A stretch of 64,000 bases of DNA from Nectonema munidae (Eukaryota > Nematomorpha > Nectonematoida > Nectonematidae): assembly GCA_030549495.1 (NCBI GenBank), contig JAUIRK010000743.1, forward strand, positions 1 to 64,000, in the 5' to 3' direction. Both the position numbers and the translations under genes were made by a program. The notes below the pieces were generated by a model that made no database searches, was not told the DNA's origin, and saw only the letters and a list, made by a program, of their open reading frames with translations. Positions 11,345 to 22,030 of the stretch are shown in pieces. Every line of letters begins with the position of its first letter. The first letter of the stretch is position 1.

Positions 11345-12500
11345 AATTACTATTAGATTAAAATAGATTTTTGCAAGCTATAAAATGTTAACCTACCTCA
11401 TTTCGGTAGGGCTATCATGTGGTGCAAGTGAAATGACCTGAGAGTGAGTTCATTGACTCGTACCTGAACTCAAAATTTTCTCACATTTCCAATTCCCGCG
11501 AGATATTTGATTAATTTTGAAAAAAATTTCAAGTGAGAGCACTTTTATAAATAAATGATTTTGTGATAAAAAAAGGAAAAAATGAAGATAAAATAAATTT
11601 TTTATAAAAAAAGGTTTAAATTTTCAAAAAGTTAACAATTTTGATTGAAAAATTTTACATGAAAATAAAATTTTTTTTCCAATTTTTATATCATCTTATT
11701 TAAAATTGCTTACATTTTATTTAAAAATTTTGAAAAATATTTATTTTTGATATTTTTTTTATTTTAACAATTTTTTAAAAAAATTTGTGTCAAAATTTTC
11801 ACATTTTTTACTTTGAAAGAAAACTTATGCAGTAAAATTTTTAAAAAACATTTTAAACCATGCTTAAAAGGATGCTTAAAGAGCATCCTTTTACCAACAT
11901 TTTTCAATTTTAGTTTTTAAAAAAATTCAAAAATTTTTTTAAAGCCCTCGAACAATATCCACAATTTTGCTATTTTTCATTATATTTTAGCGTGTAAAAT
12001 GAAGAATGAAATATTTTTTCCAAATTTTTTTGCACATTCATAATATATAACTGATATTTAAACGTACTATAGTGAAAAAATTTGAATTTTTTTAAAATTT
12101 TTTTGATAAATATTAGAAACAAAATTTCGAAAAATTTCAAACTTATCCAATTTTCGATTTTAATATCTTATTTTAAAGGAAATTTTATACTGATTACGAA
12201 AATGTATAAATATTTTAAAGTATTATTTTAAATAATTTTTTAGCCTTTGAACTTGATAAAATGACAAAAATTCCAACTTTGACCTCAAAAAAAATTAAAG
12301 TCATTTGATTCATTTCAAATAAATTATATATTTGGAATCAGCGTATCAAACTCTATCAGAATAGCCTTTTAAATTTTTATTTTTTTTATTTTTTAATTTT
12401 TAATTTTTCAGGCCTTTTCAGCGGGCTCAAAATTATGACTTTACATATACACAACAAATTACAAGTATAGACATTTTTAAAATTCTCTCATAATTCTATT
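11345..12500. repeat. Unclassified ~1.15-kb dispersed repeat, copy A
   Basis: This block aligns by eye, in the same orientation and order, with copy B at 13.81-15.06 kb. Shared landmarks are TATAAAATGTTAA near the start, CATGTGGT then AAGTGAAATGACCT, a central set of A/T runs, GATAAAATGACAAAA, and GGAATCAGCGTA near the end. It has no coding potential. I see no terminal inverted repeats or target duplication, so the class is unknown. Confidence 0.7.
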
Positions 12501-12618
12501 TAATAATTTCAATGTTTTATTCAATTATTTTGCATTGTTTAAAAGAAAAATTATTTTTCTTAAAAATTTACTTGAAACGGGGATTTCTTTGCGAGCGATA
12601 ACAATAATTATTATTAAG

Positions 12619-12760
12619 GTTACCAATGATCTTTATGGATGATTTAATGAATATTAGGGGTATCAATGATCTTTAACAGGATCTAGAATCACAGTACCAA
12701 TGATCTTTAACAGGAACTAGAATCACCGTACCAATGATCTTTAACTGGACCTATAAACAG
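12619..12760. repeat. 34-bp tandem repeat, three units plus a partial one
   Basis: Units start at 12660, 12694 and 12728, exactly 34 bp apart, and begin GTACCAATGATCTTTAACAG (first copy GTATC). A shorter related stretch, TTACCAATGATCTTTA, lies upstream at about 12620. Downstream, near 12783, is the mirror-symmetric sequence GAGCGAAGCGAG. Confidence 0.85.
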
Positions 12761-13805
12761 AAGGACTTAGAATCCTATGTTTCGAGCGAAGCGAGAGACA
12801 AACAGGCTTATCCTAGTATATAATAATAATATGATGATTTTTTTTGGAAATTTTTACTTATTTGTTTGAATAAAAAATTAAATTTTTTCAATTTTTCTTT
12901 ATCGTGATATATATAATTTGAAAGTTTTTTCGTTTGCTGTATACGCTAGAATAATTTATTTTTGCAAATGCTTTTTAATTTTTTTGATAACTGGACTTTA
13001 CTTCGAAAAATGTTGTCTAAATTTTAGTAAAAAAAAGGGACCACTTTTTTTTAAAAGCACAAGGTGAAGATTTAAACAAAAATATTTATTGAAAATGGTA
13101 TCATTGGAAAGCTATACTCTTTGTGCTTAAAGTAGGCTAGGTTTTACAAAAAATATTTTACCTTTTGCAAAATCTGCTTTTATGTGAGGTCAGTCAACTT
13201 TTATTTCGTTCGAGAAAATACCAATAATTAACGTGATGAGTTTATATACTTTTTTTCAATATTTCATATTAACAAAGGTAGAATATAGTTTTTTCCATTT
13301 TAAAATGTCATAGGTTCGACATATATATGTGAACATGTGTGTATCATAAAGCAGCCTGTTTATTTATTTTTTTGAAAAGCGGAAGAGTGTTTTATGTTAA
13401 CAAAAGTAGATATCGCAGTTCAATTCTTGTACCCATTCGCGAGTCATAGTTATCAAATTCGTATAAACACGTGTAATGCAAGTTTTCAACATGTTTAGTT
13501 AAGTTTTTATATTGCTCATAACTTTAGAATTATTTCACAGTGCAACATATCAAATTGATGCATATTCCACGGGGCTTCATTAGCATTGTATTTACAAATA
13601 AAATTTAAAGTCTTTTATAATTTTGAATTTTTCAGTTTTCTTCCTAATTAGCAGATGAGAGGTGCGTATTTTTATATTTGGTAATTTTGAACATTAACGC
13701 TTATTACATTTTGAGAAATTTCACCTTTTATCTGTAACAATTTCCAATACAATTATAAAACTCTACTATCCGAACCTAAATTTATTTGTAGATTTTTATA
13801 AAATA
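12761..13805. other. No gene recognised between the two repeat copies
   Basis: AT-rich DNA with no open frame of note and no motif I recognise, apart from the GAGCGAAGCGAG sequence at its left edge. It separates copies A and B of the 1.15-kb repeat. Confidence 0.5.
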
Positions 13806-13809
13806 ATAT

Positions 13810-15060
13810 ACTACGATGGTTCCTATTCCATAGTAAGATTTTTAGAGGTTATAAAATGTTAATCTACCTTATTTTGTAGTACTTTCATGTGGTCTAAGTG
13901 AAATGACCTCAAATTATGTTCATTGACTTCTACTTGAACTCTAAATTTCACCCAACATTTTTTCCAACGAGATGTTAAAATAATTTTTTAAAATTTGTTC
14001 ATAGGATTAAAGTACACTTATAACTAAAATATTTTCTGAAAAAAATCGGAAAAATATCGTTCAATTTTTTTATAAAAATAGTTTTTGTTCAAAAAAAGTT
14101 AACATTTTAACCGGATTTTTTTTAATTAAAATAAAAATTTTTTTTCTTATTTTTACATTTACTTATTCAAAATCGCTTACATTTTATATTAATATTTAAA
14201 ATTTTGAAAAATATTTATTTTTGATATATTTTTTTATTTTACAAATTTTTAAAAAATTTGCATTAAAATTTACAAATTTTAATTTTGAAAGAAAACTTTA
14301 TGCGAGCATTTTTAAAATACATTTTAAACAATGTCTATCTTAAAGAGATCCTTCTACCCGCATTTTGCATTTTTCGTTTCTGGAAAAATTTCTAAATTTT
14401 TTTTATAAACCTTGGAACAATATGGACAATTTTACTTTTTTTCACTATATTTTAGCTTGTAAAATGAATAATTACATATTATTTTAAATTTTTTTTGCAT
14501 ATTTATATAATATACACCTAATATTTATAATACGCTGAAATATTTGATTTTTTTAAATTTTTTTAAAAAATTGTAAGGGGTCCAAAATTTTAATTGTAAT
14601 ATTTCTTCAATTTTAAAATTTGAAATATTTCTTTCAATAAAAAAAAATTTGTAATATTAAAAGATTGAAAAATAAGATGATAATGTTAGATTGAAAAAAT
14701 TTTTTTGTAATATTTCTTCAATTTTAATATCTCATTTTAAAGGTAATATTATACTGATTAGGAAAATGTATTAATATTTTAAATTTGAATTTTTTAAAAT
14801 ACTTTTTTGACTCTGAACTTGATAAAATGACAAAATTTCCAAATTTAACCTCAAAAAATATATAAGTCATTCTATTCATTTCAAACAAATTACATATTTG
14901 GAATCAGCGTACTAAACCCTATAAGAATAGGTTTTTACATTTTAATTTTAAAATTTTAGATTTTTCAGACCTTTCAAACGGTCTCAAAATTAGAACTTCA
15001 CATATATTCAACAAATATACAAGTATTATACATTTTTAGATTTCTTTTATCATTCTGAAT
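13810..15060. repeat. Unclassified ~1.15-kb dispersed repeat, copy B
   Basis: This is the diverged direct copy of the block at 11.35-12.50 kb, in the same orientation. It keeps the landmark order (TTATAAAATGTTAA, AAGTGAAATGACCT, GATAAAATGACAAAA, GGAATCAGCGTA). It carries extra A/T-rich sequence near 14570-14720. The two copies are too diverged to be a recent tandem duplication. Confidence 0.7.
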
Positions 15061-15308
15061 AAAAAAATTAACTTTATTTTACCATAAATATTTTGGTTCA
15101 AAATTTTTTTAATATATATTTGTCTTGCCAGACCTGCTTAAACTCTCACACACATACAGACAGATAGATGTGTATAATGTTAAAATATTAATAATATATA
15201 TGAAGAAATATTTTTTCAGTATGAAGAGTTTTAGGAAACTCTTATATCTTATGTAATGATATATTCTGATAACCTGTACGGTTGAACACGGGTAGACAGC
15301 TTGAGTGT

Positions 15309-15354
15309 CATCTCCAACTTGTATACTAAAAATGATTCATCTCCAACCTGTATA
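15309..15354. repeat. Short tandem duplication (TCATCTCCAACYTGTATACT)
   Basis: Two copies of TCATCTCCAACYTGTATACT lie about 26 bp apart, in sequence with no coding potential. Confidence 0.7.
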
Positions 15355-15397
15355 CTATAAGATGGTTTCTATTCCATGTACTAGGGAGACAATGTTC

Positions 15398-15725
15398 AAC
15401 TTTCTGTTCATATTTTGCTAGATGTAAGATTTGATATATCTCATTCGGGGAGACGATGTTAGAAAAGTTACTTTAAATAATATATTTGTTAAATAAATCA
15501 AAATAAAATTGTGTAATCAAAGAGTAGGAAAATATTTTTTAAAAATCAAAAAATATGAAACTTTCTGTTCATATTTTGCTACCTCATACGATGTTACAAA
15601 AGTTATTACCTATATTTTGCACTTTGCACGATTTTAAATAGTCAAATAATCAAAATATAATTTTGTAATCAAAGAATCAAAAAATATTTTTCATTATTTT
15701 GAAAGATATTTGATACATTTATTTT
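15398..15725. repeat. Direct duplication of ~155 bp
   Basis: The stretch starting ACTTTCTGTTCATATTTTGC near 15400 recurs near 15558. Both copies continue with a GATGTTA..AAAAGTTA segment and end with TAATCAAAGA followed by AAAAAATATTTTT. The copies differ at many positions and by indels. No coding potential. Confidence 0.65.
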
Positions 15726-16061
15726 TTATATGACGCCTGATATTTTAATTTCACGTTTCAAAAATAAATATTTATATTAAATTGTAAACTATAAACATAT
15801 TTTTACTACACATGTGGTTATGTCGACTGATAAATCTTGGCAACAACAGCTTGGTAACCAACAAAGCTAAGAGAAACAAAGAATTTATCAAGAAAACTAC
15901 CTGAGAGAGGTCAAGCGATTTTTGTAATAACACTTTGTTATTTTTGCCGTACAATACCATATTTTTTGGACCATCCAGACACTTCTCAATTTTTTCTTAA
16001 ATTATATCAAGTTTTGCTATGGTCTCATAATCATATGAAACGGGAATGTTGTTTTAACACT

Positions 16062-16354
16062 TCAATTAATCTTCAAACCAATCTCTACGGTTCGAACGTA
16101 GCCCGATTGAAAAATACAGGTCCACAACTTCAACAAATTCATATTCAAAATTTTTGTCAGACGTAAGAAAAGCATAGACAGCAGACAGAGCATCCTTGCG
16201 AAGTTTACTTTCGCAGTGAGAGCATGAGCGTGCATGGTCAGTTCATTCCTATTTTTGAAAGACTTATTCATGCAAAACAAAATTTGGCTTTCGGCCCGGA
16301 TAAACTTACTTCGAAAGCCGCATCCGGCCATCGGGAGTAGTTTGGTGACCCCTG
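16062..16354 (-). mobile_element. hAT-type terminus (CAGGGGTCACCAAACT)
   Basis: Read on the minus strand from 16354 the sequence begins CAGGGGTCACCAAACTACTC and continues with GATGGCCGGATGCGGC. This is the familiar start of GTF2IRD2/ZBED-type hAT elements, with their G/C-rich 'gone unclear ends' close to the terminus. The other end was not found, so the inner limit is arbitrary. The open frame across it (16376-16062) has no recognisable domain. Confidence 0.6.
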
Positions 16355-16605
16355 CTTTAGACAGAACAGAGGACAAAATTATTTGGGAAAGCGATGATAT
16401 GGGCGAGGAGCAAAATAAAAATAACGAAAGCGGCCATTTTTACGATGATGAAATGACAAGGGGGGAGTAGTAGAGACCCTTGGGTGGCAGTGACAGCTAA
16501 GAATTCAATGAACGATGGTAACCAACTCACATTAATATAAAAAAAAATTTTCTTGTGGACTTTTACAGAGAACATCTTTGAAATGCATATTTTCCCTTAA
16601 ATTTA

Positions 16606-16622
16606 GGGGGGGGGGGGGGGGG
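16606..16622. repeat. G17 homopolymer
   Basis: Seventeen consecutive G residues in a region otherwise well below half G+C. Two comparable C tracts lie at 19765-19777 and about 36237-36250. Confidence 0.95.
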
Positions 16623-17083
16623 TCGACTAATACACCGGTATATACGTTAAATTAGGATTTCTGTGTGGAAAATTGATTGCCATGCTTATCACAAATTAAG
16701 TTGCAAATAAAAAGTTTAGAAGCAGCGGGCCTACCACAAGTGTTGTGCGATCGGAGTTTTGTTTGGCCGGCAATTTAAAGTTCCAACAACACTCGAAAAA
16801 CTCAACAGTGTAGATTTATGGGTAGTCAAAATAAGAAGTAAATGTGTAGCAACCATTATTACCTTATTTACTCACTATATGATATTTGTATTGGGACTTT
16901 TCAATGCTAAATTTATACAAAGGCCGCCATTCCCATCGTCCTTTGTACGCCAGTGCTTGTTTGGTGTCTTCCAAAATCCCCTTTCAAAAATACCAACTTT
17001 TTACTTAGAAACTCACATATCTTTACATAATTTCAAATAAAATTTGATTATTTCAAATCTCTTCATATTATTATACTTACATA

Positions 17084-17178
17084 ATCTTTTTATCGAAATC
17101 ATTTCCATAATTTGGCCATAAAGGTAAAATATATCTTTTTATCGAAATCATTTCCATAATTTGGCCATAAAGGTAATA
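17084..17178. repeat. 49-bp tandem duplication
   Basis: Two nearly identical units start at 17084 and 17133, each beginning ATCTTTTTATCGAAATCATT and ending with GGCCATAAAGGTAA. Only the last bases differ, so the duplication is recent. Confidence 0.9.
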
Positions 17179-17390
17179 TATATTAGGCTTGTTTGTGAAC
17201 TACTCTGCAAAAATACATTAACTTGAATTATGCAGCGCTAGTTACTTTTCAAATACCCTCTCTCTTAAAAAATCGTTTCTTGGATGTTTGCCGAAACAAT
17301 CATTCTTCGGAAAACACGGAATGAGCGTTTGGATTTCAACAAATCGAGAAAGTGACATGGATGATAAATTTATTTAAAGAAGACAAGAGA

Positions 17391-17650
17391 AGTACTGGAA
17401 CAGCGATGAAAAGACAAAATGAAGAGTGTAGAGCGCGGCAAACTCAGCATGAAAATACTGGCACTCGTGCAACAGAGCGTGTAGACCGCGGCTGAGGGGA
17501 GATGGGGAGCGAGAAGGAGGCGTCACTTTCTGCCCGCATTCTCAAAGTTCGGCAGACTGAGGAGCGCGCTCAGCATCTCCGAGTTTCTTTTGTTGTTGAA
17601 GCGGAAGCCAGAGTTCATCGCCTCGCAGATCTTTGACGCGTGGAAAAGAA
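17391..17650 (+). pseudogene. Charged Arg/Glu repeat fragment, possibly from a Helitron-type protein
   Basis: This G+C-richer patch reads on the plus strand as charged repeats: MKRQNEECRARQTQ, then after a frame change VRQTEERAQHLRVS and EAEARVHRLADL. Runs of the pattern R-x-x-E-T-x-E-E-R-x-x-R-L are common N-terminal to helicases of Helitron-type elements and in some other mobile proteins. No helicase or Rep motif follows. The assignment is a weak inference from composition. Confidence 0.3.
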
Positions 17651-17659
17651 TTTCCTAAA

Positions 17660-19105
17660 CACCGTTTAATACCCTATATATCTATATCCTTGTTATATAT
17701 CTTTATTTTGTATTTTATCCAAAAAGGATCATTTTTGTGCTTTTGCAACCAAAACAGTATTTAGTGCTCCACAAGTTTATACATGAAGTTTAAACGTGTG
17801 TAACTAAGTAAAACTACTTTGTAGTGTACCAAATATTGAGTATAACAGTGGAATATGCTCTGGTCGCTATTTAGATTACTCAAGATTAACGTCATGTAAT
17901 AAAACTTGGTAAAAAATTCAAACTTTATAAATATTTAACTTTTTTGATGATTTGGTCTGATGACAGGGAAAGATAGAGAATTGTAAAGACAAAAAATTTA
18001 CCAAAATCTTGGATCAATATCTCATAAACACTTTACCAAAAAACTTGCAGAAAAATGTAATCTGTAAATACTTTTTCTCTTGCAAATTTATATTTTCTTT
18101 TGACATAAACAATAGTGTGATGAAAATGGTAAGGAGACATTCACCGTGTTGAAATGAGTTGGAGGAGACGAGAGTATTAAAACTAGAAATCTTCTCTGTC
18201 CTTATAGAGCGCCTTCATGACACGTGGAAAGGATGGTGGTTATCCTGACTTCACGAAGCACTGCTATAGACCAAGATTTTAATGGGTCTGTCAGCGAAAT
18301 AGCTAATAAAAAGAGAGAATAAGCGCCTATTTTAATTGGTCAACTGACTAAAAACATAAGTAACGGTGAAATGAGACAAATCGTAATAATGTAGCAATGC
18401 ATATTTTAGAGTAAATTATTATCTAACTAGGCAGAGTCCAGCGGATCGAAGGGGAGATGTGCGCAGAGGGGAAGGAAGAGGCGACGTGGCCAAATTCACA
18501 AGCACGTTTTTAATCTGTTACTTTTTAAAATTAAATTAAATTTTAAAGCTTTATTTTTAATAAATTGTCTTATCAATTAAACCAAGCATTATCAATCCTC
18601 AACTTTTCTGGATGCAAATTCATTATTTTGTTGGCAATAAAATTTGATCCTCAACTTATCATTTTGATTACTAGCTGGTTTTCAAATATTTTTTCACCAA
18701 ACTGCATAAAAGTGCTAAATGATCTTACAATGCCTTTATAAAATGGATTCTAAGTGTTGATTTTTTTAATTATAGTTTGATTAGCAGTGATAATTCTCTT
18801 ATTAATATGTGTGTTTTTAATTTGTTGTTCTATAGTAGAAATTGGTAATGTTTGCTTTTACAGTTTAAATAATAATTATCAATTCTTTAAGAGTCTAGTA
18901 AATTCGTTTTGTTGCAATCATTTTCTAGATCAATTATCGTGTTTAAGACTAATTTGAAAAGCTTTAAATGTAACGAGTTGAAAACAAAATTTAAAAACGT
19001 AGTTCTACCATGTTTTTCAACGATTTTTTTAAATTTTACACAAAAATTACTAAACGAGTATTCCTTTTTTCTTTGATCAACTGATTCATACAATCATAAT
19101 GGTAG
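17660..19105. other. No gene recognised
   Basis: AT-rich DNA. The 18887-19093 minus-strand open stretch shows no known motif. A short G+C-richer patch at 18430-18500 has no open frame. Confidence 0.45.
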
Positions 19106-19109
19106 AAAA

Positions 19110-19265
19110 GTTTTCAACGATCACATTTATCCTTGGTGTTTTACCATTGTTCTTACAAAACTGTTTATAAATATGAATAGTTATAATGATTAATTGATCA
19201 TTACAATGAAGAATAGTCATAAACAGTGTGATAGCAATGTCTTTATAGTGATCTTATAATAGAAA
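19110..19265. repeat. Imperfect palindrome of ~155 bp, MITE-like
   Basis: The centre is AATGATTAATTGATCATT near 19180. Matching inverted segments lie outward: ACTGTTTAT against ATAAACAGT, CATTG against CAATG, and GATCAC (near 19119) against GTGATC (near 19249). Together they form a long, imperfect hairpin. I see no clear target duplication. Confidence 0.6.
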
Positions 19266-19764
19266 GTCTTATTACTAAAAATTACAATGAGATAAGTGTT
19301 AGAGCTTATATAAAATTAATTTGTATGTTCTCTCTTTTTGCAAGGAATTTGAAAGGTACGAACTAATCTTTCCCCGAATACGGAAAATGCAGAAAATGCT
19401 TCCCCACGGCGAACGGTTAGAATGTCTCCCCACGGGAAACGAATAATTTCCGGTCCTGGAAGACTCTAAACCAACTAATAGATGAAGTGACAAAAAATGA
19501 TATTCGAAAATATTAGTGAAGGTCTTTTTGTATTTTTATTTACCCTTTCATAATCACAATGTTGATAAAAATGTTCAGAAGCTCTTTTCACACGCTGTAC
19601 TTTATACCTACCAAGTGTAGTGAACACATTTGATTGTTTTTTGACCTGTCAATCTACTATGTGTAAATAAATGGAATTGGCTTTTTCGAGTGTATATCTC
19701 AATAAATTTTGGGATTTTATTCTGATCTATAAATGATCAATCTAGCTAGAATCGCTCAAATATA

Positions 19765-19777
19765 CCCCCCCCCCCCC
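19765..19777. repeat. C13 homopolymer
   Basis: Thirteen C residues followed within 20 bp by GCCCCCCTCC. This resembles the C-rich stretch next to the right end of the hAT at 25.64-25.68 kb and could be a relic of a related terminus. Confidence 0.7.
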
Positions 19778-20169
19778 AATTTTTATTCTTGCCCCCCTCC
19801 ATACTTTTTGGAAAACGATCAAAAAATTGAAATGTCGTATTCGTTTATTGTTTTCGTTTTTTTCCAGTTGTTGTATTGGTTCTGATATGGGAACAAGGCC
19901 CTCTCCGACATATTTTTAGCCCATTTAGTTTTATTCTAGATAATTTAAAAAATTTTAAATATAATTTTGTATTAATTGTTAAAATATTGGAGTTTTCGAT
20001 AAATTTTCTCAGTTTTAAATTACTAAAAGTTTGAATACTAAAGTTTTTTAAACTTTAATTAGACTTGCGACCTATATTCTATGGGAATTTTTGTAGTTAT
20101 AGATTGAAAACAAATTAGTCAACTGTTTATGGTTCTTTACTCAAAAAAATTTAAGTTTTTCAATATAAA

Positions 20170-20680
20170 AACTAGAAATCGTGCTTACAATTTTATCATA
20201 ACATAAGATAATTTTATTGGCGAAAGTAGGCTGAGCCTATAAAATATCGCATCTACATAAAGAGAAGAATGACGAGAACCAAACATACTCAAACATTCTA
20301 TCCTTCCAATAAATATCTAATCTATTCTTGAAAGTATTTAAAGTAGGAGCATTTACAATGTAATCTAGAAGTGAATTCGAATCATTGATCATTCTTTGGG
20401 AGAAAAACCTTCTTAAATGAGACTTTTTACAATAAAATTTCTGAAATTTATAGCAGTGAAATCTTTGGGTTCTCTTGGAATATTCAGGTAATATTTTTGA
20501 GCTAATATGCATGCTTTCATGAAGGATGTTGAAAACAGAAATCATGTCTCGCCTTTTGAATTGATAAAGTAAGGAAGGAAGGTACACTTTCTTGAGCCTT
20601 TTTTCATAACTAAAATCTTTTAATCCAATTAAAAGATGCTCACTATCCAAAATATGAATAAAACTAATTTTGTTTATATT
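20170..20680 (-). pseudogene. 3' end of a CR1/Jockey-like LINE
   Basis: The minus-strand open frame 20650-20237 is the C-terminal tail of a LINE protein. The boxes are IGLKDFSYEKRLKKVYLPSL, QFKRRDMISVFNILH, a TQRFHCYKFQKFY region, RRFFSQRMINDSNSLLDYIV and APTLNTFKNRLDIYW. The same box order occurs in the fuller copy at 55.53-57.22 kb, and the two differ at many residues. The frame ends naturally at 20237 with a short 3' region beyond. The rest of the element is missing by 5' truncation. Confidence 0.8.
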
Positions 20681-21139
20681 CGTTTAAAACTTACTCAGTT
20701 TGAGAATTTTTATAAATTTTATATAACTCTATATTTTACAATCACAAGAAAATGTCTAGCATAGAAATTTGGAGAACTGTCATTTGAAGTAGATCAAATA
20801 CAAATTTAGAATTATTTTTTCTTTTACTTTTTTATGTTTTTAATGTTTCCAAGTAAAAATTAAAAATATCTTTATAAATCTAAAAGTTTTTTGCAGAAAA
20901 AAATTTATATTTTTCAGTTCAATCGGCTCTACTTTCTACATTTTATTTTGCAGCACTTTTTAAGTAACGTTTCTTTACTTTCTTCATAGTAAAGGTTTTT
21001 TAATAAACTTTTGCCTATATTTATTTTTAAGGAATAAAACTCTTGATTAAACTGTCCTTTCAAAGAGAGCAAAAAGAGATTTTGAAAATAAAAATATTGA
21101 AAAACATGCGAAATTTTTTTTTCAAAATAAAAAGAATGT

Positions 21140-22030
21140 GCCAAGCGACATATCTCAATCGGTCAGTATGAAAGAAGACCCAAAGCATAGTGAAGGAAGT
21201 TGCCATGCACGTCCATTTGTTGCGTCCTGGTTTGACAAATATGAATGGCCTGAATATTCAAAAGAAAGAGATGCACTGTTTTGCTTTCCATGAACACATT
21301 TTTCTTTACTTTCTTTTGGAAAGGCTGATGATGCGTTAAAACTGGTTTTCGTCGTTGGAAAAAACCCATGGAAAAAACCGTGCAATTGTAAACATATTTC
21401 TTCACAGTGTCACACACAAGTCTTCCTGTATTGCATGGACTGAGTACCAACGTAATAAATTGAAGCAAACTTCTCTCCTTCAAAGTCGAAGTAAAGAATA
21501 TCAAAATAGCTGAAAGAGAATCGTCATTACATAAAGACTGTCTGGAAAATAATTCTTTTGACTATAACGCAAACAATTGTCAACGACGACACAGAGAAGG
21601 TGATGAATTGAATCCACGAAATGTACGAAAATTCTTGCAATTCACTGCTAAACATGATCTAATTATTTCTGATAAAGTTAAATATGGTACAAAGAACGAA
21701 AAATACAATAGTTCAGCAATACAAATGAAATCATCTCTACTCTTGCCTCAATGGTATAAGAAAATTAAAGTTTGTCCTTCTTTTTCTGTTGAAGCAGATG
21801 AAGCAAGAGATGTTAGAAGAGCTGAGCAGTTGGCTTTGGTTGTGAGATTTTATGATGAAATATCAAATTGTATTCAAGAATGTTTTAAATCTTTCACTTC
21901 ACACAAATGACTATGTTACATGAAAAATTTCATCTTATTCAGAGAGAAATGTATCCAAGAAAGGAATAAAACAACTGCAGCATCTGAGTGACACACGATG
22001 GTCGTGTCGATCAACTTCTTCTATTGAGCA
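21140..22030 (+). pseudogene. ZMYM1-like hAT transposase, N-terminal half
   Basis: The segments in order are as follows. A TTF-type zinc-finger region, FVASWFDKYEWPEYSKERDA followed by LFCFP, lies at about 21210-21290. After frame breaks comes ENRHYIKTVWKIILL near 21510-21560. The longest open piece, 21608-21910, carries MNPRNVRKFLQFTAKHD and FSVEADEARDVRRAEQLALV; the latter is the usual catalytic-Asp region of these hATs. LQHLSDTRWSCRSTSS near 21976-22025 precedes the nested insertion. Several stops and frameshifts separate the pieces. Confidence 0.8.

Noticed and set aside
12660-12760. CRISPR-like regular repeats
   Set aside because: The 34-bp units are contiguous, with no unique spacers, and the genome is plainly animal. 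The 15-bp arrays are likewise contiguous minisatellites.
16062-16376. Minus-strand open frame as a gene
   Set aside because: Its beginning is a hAT terminal inverted repeat, and the remainder has no recognisable domain.
19755-19800. Left terminus of the ZMYM1-like hAT
   Set aside because: AGAATCGCT and C-rich sequence resemble the right end, but in the same rather than inverted orientation.
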